Both the position numbers and the translations under genes were made by a program. The notes below the pieces were generated by a model. The model searched no databases. It saw only the letters and a program-made list of their open reading frames with translations, and was not told the DNA's origin. Source: Cyclobacteriaceae bacterium (GTDB taxonomy: Bacteria > Bacteroidota > Bacteroidia > Cytophagales > Cyclobacteriaceae). Taken from it: a stretch of 64,000 nt of DNA. This document shows positions 15,486-25,300 of the stretch, piece after piece. Location: the NCBI GenBank assembly GCA_013141055.1, contig JABFRS010000002.1, forward strand, positions 930,001 through 994,000. Direction: 5' to 3'. Position 1 is the stretch's first letter; the number at the start of each line of letters is the position of its first letter.

Positions 15486-17724
15486 ACTTCAACACTATCG
15501 CCCGTAGCTTCGGCTGGCCGAGGTAAAGCACGTTGCCTTCTTTAAAAGTATCGGCAAAATAGTTGTCGGTATAGACCAGAAAGAAATCAGAAACCGGTTT
15601 GAATCTCCATTGAAGCCTTGAATTGACATTAAAATTATGAATCTGATTATTGTATTGCAGATAGGTCGACCAAAACAGTTTCCGTGAAAACGTAAAGTCA
15701 AACTTCGGACTGATCAGTACCAAATCGGCCGTTGCATATGGCTTTGGTAGTTCAATATGATTGTAACTCACATTCATCGATATTATAGCATGAGGCTGTA
15801 ATCGATAGCTGAACGTGGCGTCCGATGCGTACCGGCGGCCATTGAAATACTGACCGAACCTCGGAGTAATATTGAAGTAGAATTTTTTGCGGGCGTTTGA
15901 CTCGAAATAGAATATCGCTGAATAATAATAGTATCCTGTGCCCTGTGGTAGCTTGACCCCGTCCGTATTGGTCGGGTCAAAATCAAAGTAAAGATAGGTG
16001 TAGTCCTTCCTCAGTCTTACAAAGCCATTTGCTGTACTTTGAAAAGTCACATTGTACCAAAGATTAGCATCCCAGTCTGTGAAACCAAACTTCTTATTGC
16101 CAAGCAGGTCGACGTCAAACCCAGGTCCATGATTATTAATGATCTTGGAATGTGGATAGAATGAGTAGTAGGCTTCCGGGGCTATTCGACTGTACCCGGT
16201 ACGCGGTGCGTAGCCAACTTCAGGATTATAGTTTGTGCCGAAGTCCTGCGCCAGAACGCTCGCCTCGAAATTGGGGACCTTATAGTTCAGTTTAAACGTG
16301 GTCGCGTAAGCGTTGTCAAGCTTACGTTCGTCAAAAGAGCGGTGATAAAAGAATTTACCATTCCACTTGTTGTCAGGAGAGGCAAGAGTATAATCCACTC
16401 CGACAAGGCGGCTGTATTTATCGGGTGTCAGAGTGAATTTTGTATCGGTAGAGTCGTGAAAGGATTGTTTGTTGATCATGATTAGTCCGATACTCGACCG
16501 GCTGAATATCCTTCTTTGAATTGCGGCAACAGTATAATTAATGGATGGCAAATTAATACTGTCCACACCGGCTGCTTGGAGGTTCATAAAACCTATCCGC
16601 GTTTTGTTATTTATTTTTCCGCTTAGTCTGAGACCGCCGATGATGGGATTCTGAATGTTTTGGCCCGTTGCATTACTGCGGGTGACGCCGATACGTCGCG
16701 AAAAAAAAGGTCGCGCATTACTATAACCAAAATTGCCAAAGAGATCAGCATTCTCAAGAAAGAACTGGCGCTTCTCTGGATAAAATATTTCAAAACGGCT
16801 GAGGTTGGTAACCTGTTGATCAACTTCTACCTGCGAATAGTCTGGATTCACCGTGATGTCCAGGTTAAGCGCGGGACCAAGAGCGACCTTTGCGTCTCCA
16901 CCTATGGCAATTTGTTTTTCGCCGGGAGAACCCTCTTCAAAATTACGATTGATCTTTGCTGCTGTGTAAGGAATAATAGAGACATTACCTCCGGGATGCT
17001 CAAGTGGCTTGTCCCAGATCAACTCCTGGACAAATGCCAAACTAAAAAGCTGATAGACTCTAGGTATGGGTGTCCAAGCTGACCGCTCCGTGTACTCACT
17101 GTCTGTTCGAAACAAATTCATGTTCCACGAATCCAACCCATGCTTAAAACGAATTGTCTTGAATGGTATGGCGATCTCACATACCCAGGAGTCGTTGAGT
17201 ATTCTCGATTCCGAATACCACTTGTTGTCCCATGTAAAGGATATGTCATCGCTCGTAGCGCCGCCATTTACAATTAATCCTTCACGCTGGACACCGAATG
17301 GATTAATGCCGAAGTAATATCCGTTCGTTTTGTCTTTGTAAGTGTCAAAGACAATTGAAAATCCATCACTGGTTTGACCGTCGTAGTCTCTCCTTAGAGA
17401 AGGGGTCACATACTTCCGGTCGCCGATATTGTGCAGTACCGCGAAAATGTAAATGAATTGTTCGTCATACGTCATCCTGACTTCTGTAGGTGCCTTGGCG
17501 TATGACGAGTCAAATGGAAATACTTGTTTGAATTTTCCAGCAATATCAGCCGTCGCCCAATCTTCCTCATTCATTAGCGCGTCTACAGTAATACGACCAG
17601 TTGCTTTTTTTATTTTCAGTCCGGTTCTTGACGAGAATTCGCTGATCTCTCTTTGCTCCGGTTGTTGAGCAAAAGAAACAAATGAAATAAGGCAGGCTAA
17701 AAGTACCGGTAGAGATTTCTTCAA
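15463..17724 (-). CDS. DUF5916 outer-membrane protein with family 9 carbohydrate-binding-like domain
   Basis: The 753-residue protein has a signal peptide (KKSLPVLLACLISFVSFAQ). An in-frame TAA lies four codons upstream, so the TTG at 17724 is the only start that keeps the signal peptide. Residues 35-240 form a CBM9-like domain (ITVDALMNEEDWATADIAG, MTYDEQFIYIFAVLHN). DUF5916 follows, beginning around EIFYPEKRQFFLENADLFG, with alternating aromatic strands to the C-terminus (WRFKPVSDFFLVYTDNYF), as expected for an outer-membrane beta-barrel. Substrate unknown. It is the last gene of the nine-gene run starting at TolC, 31 bp after the PepSY-like gene. Confidence 0.85.
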   Translation of the reverse strand: MKKSLPVLLACLISFVSFAQQPEQREISEFSSRTGLKIKKATGRITVDALMNEEDWATADIAGKFKQVFPFDSSYAKAPTEVRMTYDEQFIYIFAVLHNIGDRKYVTPSLRRDYDGQTSDGFSIVFDTYKDKTNGYYFGINPFGVQREGLIVNGGATSDDISFTWDNKWYSESRILNDSWVCEIAIPFKTIRFKHGLDSWNMNLFRTDSEYTERSAWTPIPRVYQLFSLAFVQELIWDKPLEHPGGNVSIIPYTAAKINRNFEEGSPGEKQIAIGGDAKVALGPALNLDITVNPDYSQVEVDQQVTNLSRFEIFYPEKRQFFLENADLFGNFGYSNARPFFSRRIGVTRSNATGQNIQNPIIGGLRLSGKINNKTRIGFMNLQAAGVDSINLPSINYTVAAIQRRIFSRSSIGLIMINKQSFHDSTDTKFTLTPDKYSRLVGVDYTLASPDNKWNGKFFYHRSFDERKLDNAYATTFKLNYKVPNFEASVLAQDFGTNYNPEVGYAPRTGYSRIAPEAYYSFYPHSKIINNHGPGFDVDLLGNKKFGFTDWDANLWYNVTFQSTANGFVRLRKDYTYLYFDFDPTNTDGVKLPQGTGYYYYSAIFYFESNARKKFYFNITPRFGQYFNGRRYASDATFSYRLQPHAIISMNVSYNHIELPKPYATADLVLISPKFDFTFSRKLFWSTYLQYNNQIHNFNVNSRLQWRFKPVSDFFLVYTDNYFADTFKEGNVLYLGQPKLRAIVLKFTYWLNL

Positions 17725-17755
17725 ATCGTAAGGTTAAGACATTTGCGTTGCTAAT

Positions 17756-18010
17756 CTATTCCACTTTCGAAAATGTTCCATCAGGACGGAAGTACGCCTC
17801 CATCTTTTTACCATCAGTCTTAAATTCAGCTTCGTAGTATAGTTTCCCGTCCTGCTTTTCAATCTCCCATTCAACGTCCTTCGCTTGCGGATATTTGCTG
17901 TTGAATGCAGTCATCACAGCAGTAGGCACATCAGAGGACGCGATTTCGATCTCACTGGCGCAACTCGTTGCCACAACCAGCGCCACTACAATGATTTTTG
18001 TCAATTTCAT
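17756..18010 (-). CDS. PepSY-like small lipoprotein
   Basis: The 84-residue protein starts with a hydrophobic signal ending in a lipobox-like VVATSC (Cys about residue 17), then VPTAVMTAFNSKYPQAKDVEWEIE and LYYEAEFKTDGKKMEAYFRPDGT, the pattern of the PepSY-like (DUF2874) proteins of Bacteroidota. It would be anchored to a membrane facing the periplasm. It lies 24 bp after the superoxide dismutase gene and 31 bp before DUF5916. Relatives are often linked to two-component or stress loci; the function is unknown. Confidence 0.8.
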   Translation of the reverse strand: MKLTKIIVVALVVATSCASEIEIASSDVPTAVMTAFNSKYPQAKDVEWEIEKQDGKLYYEAEFKTDGKKMEAYFRPDGTFSKVE

Positions 18011-18034
18011 GTTAGTGTTGATTTTCTGTTGACA

Positions 18035-18760
18035 TTAGTTGAACCGAGTTGCCAGTTGAAACCTTTCAGCCGCATTGTCCCAATTGATGATTGGAAAAAG
18101 ATTGTCCACAAATTCCGCCCTGCGATTCCTGTACTTGAGGTAATACGAATGCTCCCACACATCGACAACAAGAATCGGGATGACGCCCCATTGGGTAAGC
18201 TTCTCATGGTTTTCACATTGCAATACAGTCAGCTTTTGCGTGTAGGGCTGATATCCAAGAATGCCCCAGCCATTGCCGTCAACACCTTTGGCTGTCTTAC
18301 CAAGCAAGGCCTTTAACATGTCGTACGATCCGAAATCTTTTTCAATTTGTTTGAGCAGGGCTCCAGCTGGATCACTCTTCTTGTTCGTCAGATTTGTCCA
18401 AAAGATGGTGTGGAGTATGTGTGATGATAAATGAAACGATAGCTTCTTTGTCCAGTAGTCAACGGTGTCAAGCACATTAGCGTCGATAGCCTTTTTGATA
18501 TTGGTAAGGTCGGTATTGGCCGCCTTCACCGCGTCGCCATGATGAAACGTATAATGGAGGTGTAAGGTCTCCTGATCCATCGACGGCTCAAGGAAGGTTT
18601 CATTGTAGGGTAATGGTTGCAAAGCGAAGTTGCCGTCTTTGTCGGTCAAGCGATCTAATCCTGATTGCTGAAGGCTTTGTGAGAATACGCTGTTGGTTGG
18701 CAATAAGGCGGCGGCCCCTGCAACGATCGCTGATGTCTTTAAGAATTCGTTTCTGTCCAT
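18035..18760 (-). CDS. Exported Fe/Mn superoxide dismutase
   Basis: The 241-residue product has an N-terminal signal (NEFLKTSAIVAGAAALLP, without a clear twin-arginine) and then a full Fe/Mn SOD domain from about residue 45. Metal ligands read as His in ETLHLHYTFHH (about 69), His in SSHILHTIFW, and Asp and His in VDVWEHSYYLKYRNRR near the C-terminus. The enzyme would convert superoxide to oxygen and peroxide outside the cytoplasm, unlike normal cytosolic SOD. It lies 7 bp after the phosphatase-like gene. Whether it uses iron or manganese cannot be read reliably. Confidence 0.92.
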   Translation of the reverse strand: MDRNEFLKTSAIVAGAAALLPTNSVFSQSLQQSGLDRLTDKDGNFALQPLPYNETFLEPSMDQETLHLHYTFHHGDAVKAANTDLTNIKKAIDANVLDTVDYWTKKLSFHLSSHILHTIFWTNLTNKKSDPAGALLKQIEKDFGSYDMLKALLGKTAKGVDGNGWGILGYQPYTQKLTVLQCENHEKLTQWGVIPILVVDVWEHSYYLKYRNRRAEFVDNLFPIINWDNAAERFQLATRFN

Positions 18761-18767
18761 TGTCTTG

Positions 18768-19223
18768 TTATTTATGGTTTGCGAGTGAGTCTATTAAAGG
18801 AACCAATTTTAAGAGGATATCGTCTCTCAACTTCTTGTAGTCGTCGTTCATTGCCTGGACCTCCAACCAATTTCGTGTGTTATTCTTGGTTCCAATATCA
18901 GCAGGCAATGGAAAAAAGAGAACAACTTGCTGCGAAGCATCGACGTCGGTCTGATTAATTTTTTGTGGGACAAGAGAATTGTTAAGCAGATTTTCACGCA
19001 TTAGAAGAGCTCTTGTCTTGGGTGAAATTTCCGCATCAGGATCGGTGCCACGCGATATGGCAAGCCAGGGAATATTTTGCTCTTTTGCGAGTTTGTTAAA
19101 GTATGTCGCCGCAATGATGCTCTTGGCTGACCCATGCTCGCAAACAAATACGATCTGGTTTGTTTGGCAATTGGCTTGCCCGACAAAGAGAACCGCAATG
19201 TTTAAAAGCCAGGTTGTTTTCAT
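18768..19223 (-). CDS. Exported low-molecular-weight phosphatase/ArsC-like protein
   Basis: The 151-residue protein has a probable signal peptide (KTTWLLNIAVLFVGQANCQ) and an LMW phosphatase fold. The P-loop FVCEHGSAKS has Cys28, but Lys34 occupies the place of the invariant Arg in Cx5R. This CEHGxAKS variant occurs in proteins called arsenate reductase or tyrosine phosphatase-like, and catalysis by them is not established. Export is unusual for an arsenate reductase. It lies between the two-component genes (52 bp) and the SOD gene (7 bp), so it is probably part of the same stress-response operon. Confidence 0.8.
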   Translation of the reverse strand: MKTTWLLNIAVLFVGQANCQTNQIVFVCEHGSAKSIIAATYFNKLAKEQNIPWLAISRGTDPDAEISPKTRALLMRENLLNNSLVPQKINQTDVDASQQVVLFFPLPADIGTKNNTRNWLEVQAMNDDYKKLRDDILLKLVPLIDSLANHK

Positions 19224-19275
19224 GCAGTTTGGTTGCCACTAAACTAGGGCATCATATTGGAGAAATAGTGGAGTT

Positions 19276-20565
19276 TCAAACAACCGCAACCGGGCTTTTG
19301 CCGAAATGGACTTTAAAAACCTGTTTATTTCCTTGAAACTCATATTTCAACGACCAACCGTTGATGTCGCAAATCTTCTTTGCTATGGCCAGACCCAGCC
19401 CCCAGCTGTCCTTTGCTGCTGATTGCTTAAAGAAGCGTTGAAATAGCTTGTTGCGTGGAAGCTCAACTGAATTAGATGTATTTATTATTTCAAATACGTT
19501 CTCTGTCACGCGAATGTCGATTGATCCCTTTGCGATGTTATGAAGGAACGAGTTTTTAACAAGGTTCGTCAGTAGCACATCAAGAAGCATGGGGTTTGCC
19601 TCTACATACACGCTGTTGAGTTGTAAGGACACCTGGATCTCCAGATTTTCCTGCTGCCCTTCAAAGTAAGTAAGTATTTTTTCTACCAGTATTTTGACGT
19701 CATTTTTCTCCGTTTCAAAAAATTGTTGGTTTTCAATCTTCGAGAGGAGCAAAAGCGTTTTGTTTAGCTTTGAAAGACGTCGGGTTGAATCCAGCAACAT
19801 CCGAATCTTTTCCGAATGGTACTCCGTCAGATTAGCATCACCGATCCACATTTCAAGTTGATTTTGAATCACGGCCAGCGGAGTCTGCATTTCATGCGAA
19901 GCGTTCTCAATAAATTGCTTTTGGCTGACAAATGAATTCTGCGCTCTTTCTGTAAGATCAGCTATCGACTTATTCAACTCGTTGAACTCCTCGATCCTTG
20001 AATCCAATAACTCAATTCCAGCAGATTTCTCCACCTCAAATTTCTTTAGCTGTTCGAGGCTATGATAAAATGGATACCATAATTTTCCAGAATAAAAGCG
20101 TGTCGTAAAATAAAAAACCGCAAGCATCAAAATGAAGATCAAACCTAGTGAAATGACGACCGTATTGATTATCTCAACCGCCTCCAGGTGCGCCTTAACA
20201 ATTTCAAGCTTGTAGTTTTGATGATCGAATGTAAATGATGTTGTAAGCTTCCGGTACTCATCAAGCTCCTGGTCTGTTTTTTCGAAAATCAGCGTATCCG
20301 AATAAACATCGTCGAATGTATATCCGGCTGCTTCGGGGGTAATTGTAAAATCCGTGAAACTGAATTCCTCGTATGGCACCTTACCGTTTCGTGCCGTGAA
20401 CGTTTCGATGACATAGTTCTTTCGGTTGAAAAGAATTTCATCGATATTTTGTGTCACCTCAAATCGCAGAATGAAATAAAACACACCAAAAAATAGAACC
20501 AGCAGACCAAAGAATATGGCCAGATAATTTCGCGATGTCAGATAAAGGAGTTTCAAAGGCTTCAT
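19276..20565 (-). CDS. Membrane sensor histidine kinase
   Basis: The 429-residue protein has a transmembrane helix near 13-33, a periplasmic sensor of about 100 residues, and a second helix near 131-153. A HisKA helix follows with phospho-acceptor His in FIENASHEMQTPLAVIQNQL (about 222), and an HATPase domain with N-box (LVKNSFLHN) and G-box WGLGLAIAKKI. It should phosphorylate the response regulator encoded just upstream, whose TGA overlaps this ATG (ATGA). The pair sits at the end of the RND efflux genes and probably regulates them. The sensed signal is unknown. Confidence 0.93.
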   Translation of the reverse strand: MKPLKLLYLTSRNYLAIFFGLLVLFFGVFYFILRFEVTQNIDEILFNRKNYVIETFTARNGKVPYEEFSFTDFTITPEAAGYTFDDVYSDTLIFEKTDQELDEYRKLTTSFTFDHQNYKLEIVKAHLEAVEIINTVVISLGLIFILMLAVFYFTTRFYSGKLWYPFYHSLEQLKKFEVEKSAGIELLDSRIEEFNELNKSIADLTERAQNSFVSQKQFIENASHEMQTPLAVIQNQLEMWIGDANLTEYHSEKIRMLLDSTRRLSKLNKTLLLLSKIENQQFFETEKNDVKILVEKILTYFEGQQENLEIQVSLQLNSVYVEANPMLLDVLLTNLVKNSFLHNIAKGSIDIRVTENVFEIINTSNSVELPRNKLFQRFFKQSAAKDSWGLGLAIAKKICDINGWSLKYEFQGNKQVFKVHFGKSPVAVV

Positions 20566-21239
20566 AACTCCATTATTTGATAGCCCACCCCGTAGACATT
20601 GCGTATCTCAGCCTTTGCCTCGGCTACTTTCAGTTTCCTTTTCAGGTTCTTCAAGTGAGTAGAAAGGAGATCCAGTGAGAGAGAAGCATCCACATAGTCT
20701 CCCCAGATATACTCAAGAAGGGCGTTTTTCGAAATCACGATGTTCTTGTTTGCAATAAGATGCTGAAGAATATCGAATTCTTTTCGTGTCAGGCTGACCT
20801 GATCCTGACCGACCTTAACTAACAGTTGCTTCAGGTCAAGTTCTATGTTTGCAAAAGTGATCTTGCGGCTGACGTCGAATTTTTTTCTCCTGATCACCGC
20901 CTGTATCCTGGCATTAAGTTCTGAAAGGTGAAACGGCTTGGTGAGGTAGTCGTCAGCTCCGAGATTAAGTCCCTTTATCTTGTCATCAATTGAATTGCGG
21001 GCTGATATAATGATTACACCCTCGGATTTGTTTACGTCATTGAGTTCGTCCAGGAGCTTGAATCCACTTCCATCGGGTAGGTTGATGTCTAGCAAAATAC
21101 AGTCATAGTCGTATAAAGCGATCCTTTCGGACGCTTCCGAATAAGTGCTTACTGCATCGTATGCGTATTTTTCGCGTGTGAGAAAATCAATCAATATTGA
21201 CTGAAGGTCTTTTTCGTCTTCAACAATCAGGACTTTCAT
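20562..21239 (-). CDS. OmpR/PhoB-type response regulator
   Basis: The 225-residue product has a receiver domain with acidic pocket (VEDEKD), phospho-acceptor Asp51 in CILLDINLPDGSG, and Lys in YLTKPF near 100. A C-terminal winged helix of the Trans_reg_C type follows (SLTRKEFDILQHLIANKNIVISKN ... LSTHLKNLKRKL). It overlaps the histidine kinase by 4 bp (ATGA) and follows the adaptor gene by 15 bp. It is likely the activator of the efflux/stress operon it belongs to; no operator can be identified. Confidence 0.95.
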   Translation of the reverse strand: MKVLIVEDEKDLQSILIDFLTREKYAYDAVSTYSEASERIALYDYDCILLDINLPDGSGFKLLDELNDVNKSEGVIIISARNSIDDKIKGLNLGADDYLTKPFHLSELNARIQAVIRRKKFDVSRKITFANIELDLKQLLVKVGQDQVSLTRKEFDILQHLIANKNIVISKNALLEYIWGDYVDASLSLDLLSTHLKNLKRKLKVAEAKAEIRNVYGVGYQIMEL

Positions 21240-21254
21240 ATTATTAGTCTGGAC

Positions 21255-22343
21255 CTACTTACCGGCAAATTTGACAGCAACTTTTTGCTTTGCCCTAATT
21301 TCCTCATTTCCTTTGATTACAAGGGTATCACCTTCTTTCAAATTGCCGAAAATCTCTGTTTTATCCGACAGGTTCAATCCCTGCGATACGTCGATCCAGT
21401 GCGTTGAATCATTGGAGACCTTGATTACAAACTTTCTTTCAAGAGTTGTGACAACAGATGAGAATGGGACCAGGTACGAATTCTCACTCCTGAAGATATT
21501 CATGACAACGTTAGTGAACGATCCCGGCTTTAATGCGCCTTTCTCATTTTGTATTTCAAACTCCCAAATCTCTGTTCTTGTGTCTGCATCTATGGTGCCA
21601 GCCTTCCTCATCAAAACGGCATCGAATAATTGATTCGGATTGCTTTTGGTCGAGAACTTTACCTTGTTGTCTTTTAGAGAAACGCCAGTCAGCGCTTCAG
21701 GGACGGCAATGCGCAATCTGAGCTTAGAATTATCTTCGATTACCAGTATAGGTTTTCCGCCATTTGGTGCGACATAGGAACCTTCGTTGACGTTCCGCTG
21801 CGTGATAGTTCCGTTGAATGGTGCCGCGACCGCTAGATAATTGCCTACTTGCTGAAACGACGCGGCCGAATATCTGGCTGCATTATAATCGGCGCTATCC
21901 GTTAGCATTTGATTCTTTGCACGTTCCAATTCACTGGGAGCAATTACACCTTCTGTCTTGGCCGCATCCTTAATCCGATTGTAATTATCAAGGCTTGCCT
22001 GGAATTTCGCCTTTGATGCCTGGAATTTTCCATTTGCTTCACCGAGCCTTGACTGTATTTCAGGAGCGTCTATCACTGCAAGTATCTGCCCCCGCTTTAC
22101 CACGGTGCCAATGTCAACCTTCAACTGCTTTATATATCCCGTCACTTTGGGGTGAATCTCCACATGTTCAAATGCAAAAAGTTCACCGGGAAGGGAAGTC
22201 TGCTTTTCTACTTTTCCTTTCTTCAGCGATAACACTTTCAGCGTATCTGGCTTTGGTTCGTTTTTGGTCGTGTTGTTATCGTGTCTCTGACTGCAAGCGG
22301 CTAACAGGGAGCCAAAAAATAAGATAACTGCAAAAGATCTCAT
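21255..22343 (-). CDS. RND efflux periplasmic adaptor lipoprotein
   Basis: I choose the ATG at 22343 (362 residues) because it gives a proper lipoprotein signal, RSFAVILFFGSLLAACSQ with Cys about residue 16; the longer frame starts at a TTG. A lipoyl/barrel-sandwich half (VEIHPKVTGYIKQLKVDIGT), a helical hairpin (about 90-150), the second half (APFNGTITQRNVNEGSYV) and a beta-barrel follow, as in MexA/AcrA-type adaptors. It would bridge the inner-membrane pump and TolC partner encoded beside it. It begins 19 bp after the RND gene. Confidence 0.93.
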   Translation of the reverse strand: MRSFAVILFFGSLLAACSQRHDNNTTKNEPKPDTLKVLSLKKGKVEKQTSLPGELFAFEHVEIHPKVTGYIKQLKVDIGTVVKRGQILAVIDAPEIQSRLGEANGKFQASKAKFQASLDNYNRIKDAAKTEGVIAPSELERAKNQMLTDSADYNAARYSAASFQQVGNYLAVAAPFNGTITQRNVNEGSYVAPNGGKPILVIEDNSKLRLRIAVPEALTGVSLKDNKVKFSTKSNPNQLFDAVLMRKAGTIDADTRTEIWEFEIQNEKGALKPGSFTNVVMNIFRSENSYLVPFSSVVTTLERKFVIKVSNDSTHWIDVSQGLNLSDKTEIFGNLKEGDTLVIKGNEEIRAKQKVAVKFAGK

Positions 22344-22362
22344 GGGTTGAAATTGAATGTTT

Positions 22363-25300
22363 CTATTGTCCAAAATTCACGCTCGTTTCGTCGTCTGGAT
22401 CAAGAGACGCGCTGATATATTTCTTCTTTCCTGCTATCCGGTTATAGACAACAGGCAAGATGAACAGAACTGTAACCGTTGAAAAGAATAGCCCACCAAT
22501 AACAGCAATGGCAAGCGGGGCCGTCTGTTCTGCGCCCTCTCCGAACCCTATTGCCATTGGGATCATTCCGGCGATCATTGCTATGGTTGTCATGAGAATT
22601 GGACGCAAGCGATTCTTTGCCGCCTCCAGCCCTGCGTTCGTATGGGTGCCCTGCTGTCGCAATCCTTCTGCGGTCGTGATCAACAGAATGGCATTCGACA
22701 CCGAAACACCAATGGCCATAATTGTCCCCATGAACGACTGAATATTCAAGGTTTTGCCCGTAAGCAATAACAGGAGAAATGATCCGGCTATTACCGCTGG
22801 AATAGCTGAAAGTATGATCAGCGAAATGTTAAAAGACTGAAAATTTATCGCGAGCAATAAAAAAATGATTACGATAGCTAGCAGAAGCCCCGTTCCCAGT
22901 TCGCGCAACGTTTCATTTAATGTTTCCGCCTGTCCACGTAAATTTATCTTCATACCCGTAGGTATCTGTCCGATTTGTTTTATGGCCATATTCGCGTCTT
23001 CGATCGCTGAGCCAAGATCTTTTTTATTGATATTAGCAGTTATAGTAATGTAGCGTTGCTGATTCAGCCTGTCGTATTCGCCTGCGGTATTAGTTTTCCG
23101 CCAGTCGGCAACATCTCGCAGGTAGACATTTTGATCACCACGTCCATCAATTGGTATCTGTTCAATTTGGTCTGGGCTGTTCATCCTGAATTGTGGATAT
23201 TCTACCTGAACTTGATAGGCGTTGCCTGCCGCTTTGTCGAGCCAATACAAGGGCTGCGTCAGACGACTGGAAGATGTAGCGGCTAATACCGATTTAGATG
23301 CCTGCTCAACGGAGACACCCATCTGCCCGGCACGGACACGGTCGTAGGTAATTTCAAGACTTGGATAGTCGAGGGGAAGTCCGTATTGAACATCCCTTAA
23401 ATAGGGAATCTTTTCTAACTCTATTTTTATTTTTTCACCGTACTCACGGCCTTGAGCAAGATTTCTACCCTGAATGGCTATTTCAATGGGCGTATTTGTC
23501 CCCAGGCTCATCACCTGATCAACCAGATCAGCCGGTTCAAAAGAAATTAATGCGGATGGCATTTCTTTCTTTACGCTGTCGCGAAGTTGTTCCTTGAATC
23601 TGTCAAGCCTTATTCCCGAGTTGTCCTTGAATTTCACTTTCATTAACGATTCGTGGGGACCGCTGGTCCATAAAAAGATGGGGTTGATCGCATAGGTCGG
23701 AGGTTGCAGTCCGGCAAAAGACGAAGTAATCGCAATGTTATCCTTGCCCGCCATGCGCTCAATCATCCCGAGAATATTCTTTGTAGCTTGTTCAGTTCGC
23801 TCAATCCGTGTTCCGGTGGGCATACGCAATCGAACTTGAAATTGACCCGCATCCACCTGCGGAAATATTTCAGTGCCAATAAAATAATAGCCCAGCCCTG
23901 CAATAAGTAGAGCGATAACTAAAAACAGCGGGGCCAGAACATTTGATCGTTGGTTTTGCTTGTCCGAAAATTTGATGTACCAATCTTTAAACCGGTCGAA
24001 TCTCGGGCTCCGGGTATCGGCTTTGTTCTTTAAAAGCCAATTAGCGACAACAGGAACGAAAGTCTGGGACAGCAGAAATGAAGAAATCATTGCAAAACCG
24101 ACGGCAAGTGACAGCGGAAGGAACATTGACTTTGGTACCCCTGACATAAAGAGAGAGGGCACAAATACTGCCAGAACGCTGAGCAAAATGAGTAACTTCG
24201 CAAGCGCAATTTCCTTACACGCATCAACGATAGCGCGTGCTTTGGATTTTCCGTTCTCCTGGTGGTGATGAATATTTTCAATCGTTACCGTCGCTTCGTC
24301 TACTAATATACCCACAGCCAATGCCAGACCACCGAGCGTCATAATATTCAACGACTGCCCAAAGAGGTATAAAAACACAACTGCTGAAAGTAACGCGAGC
24401 GGAATGGTGAGAACGACTATAAGTGCACTTCTCCGGTCACCCAAAAACAATAAAACCATTAGCCCTGTGAGGATTGCACCGAGCGCACCTTCAAACAAAA
24501 GGCTTCTTAGAGAATTTGCAACGTAGCCGGATTGATCCAGTTCATAAGACACTTTTATGTCTTCTGGAACGGCAGCCTGCATATCAGGGAGTGCCTTCTT
24601 TATATTTTGGACAACATCCCAGGTGGAAGCGTCGGCTCTTTTAGTAACCGGAATGTAAACCGAACGCTTCCCATTGATTAGTGCGTAGCCCGAGGTCACA
24701 TCTGCACCATTGTCAACACTGGCCACGTCCCGCACATATATGGATGCACCGGTCCCAGTCTTAAGAGGTATTGATTCAAGTTCCTTGAAATTGTCAACCA
24801 CACTATTAGAAGGCGTTATCAGTGTGAAATCTCCCACCCGAAGGTTTCCAGCTGGTGAAATGGTGTTATTCTTCGCGATGGCAGTAACAAGATCATCGGG
24901 TGTCAGTCCGTAACTTCTCATTCGTTCGGGGTCGGCCTTGACCAATACCGTTCTTTGATTCCCGCCAAATGGTGGTGGTGCCGAAACTCCAGGCAAAGAA
25001 GCAAACATAGGTCGCACCTTAAACAATGCCAGATCCTGAATCTCACCCAATGACCTTGTTTCACTACTGAAGACCAATTGACCGATAGGAACAGAGCCTG
25101 CATCATAGCGCATGATAAAGGGTGGCAATGTGCCGGAGGGCATAAATGACCTTGACCTGGCTGCATAGGACACTGTTTCGGCCATCGCCGCAGCCATGTC
25201 AGTCCCTTCATGAAATTGCAATTTGATCAATGTTACACCCTGGACAGATTTGCTTTCCACAAATTTGATCCCGGTGATGTAGAGGAAATGATACTCATAG

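Noticed and set aside
15495-17668. Many frames opposite or inside the DUF5916 gene
   Set aside because: They are shadow frames of a long well-defined gene and show no family features.
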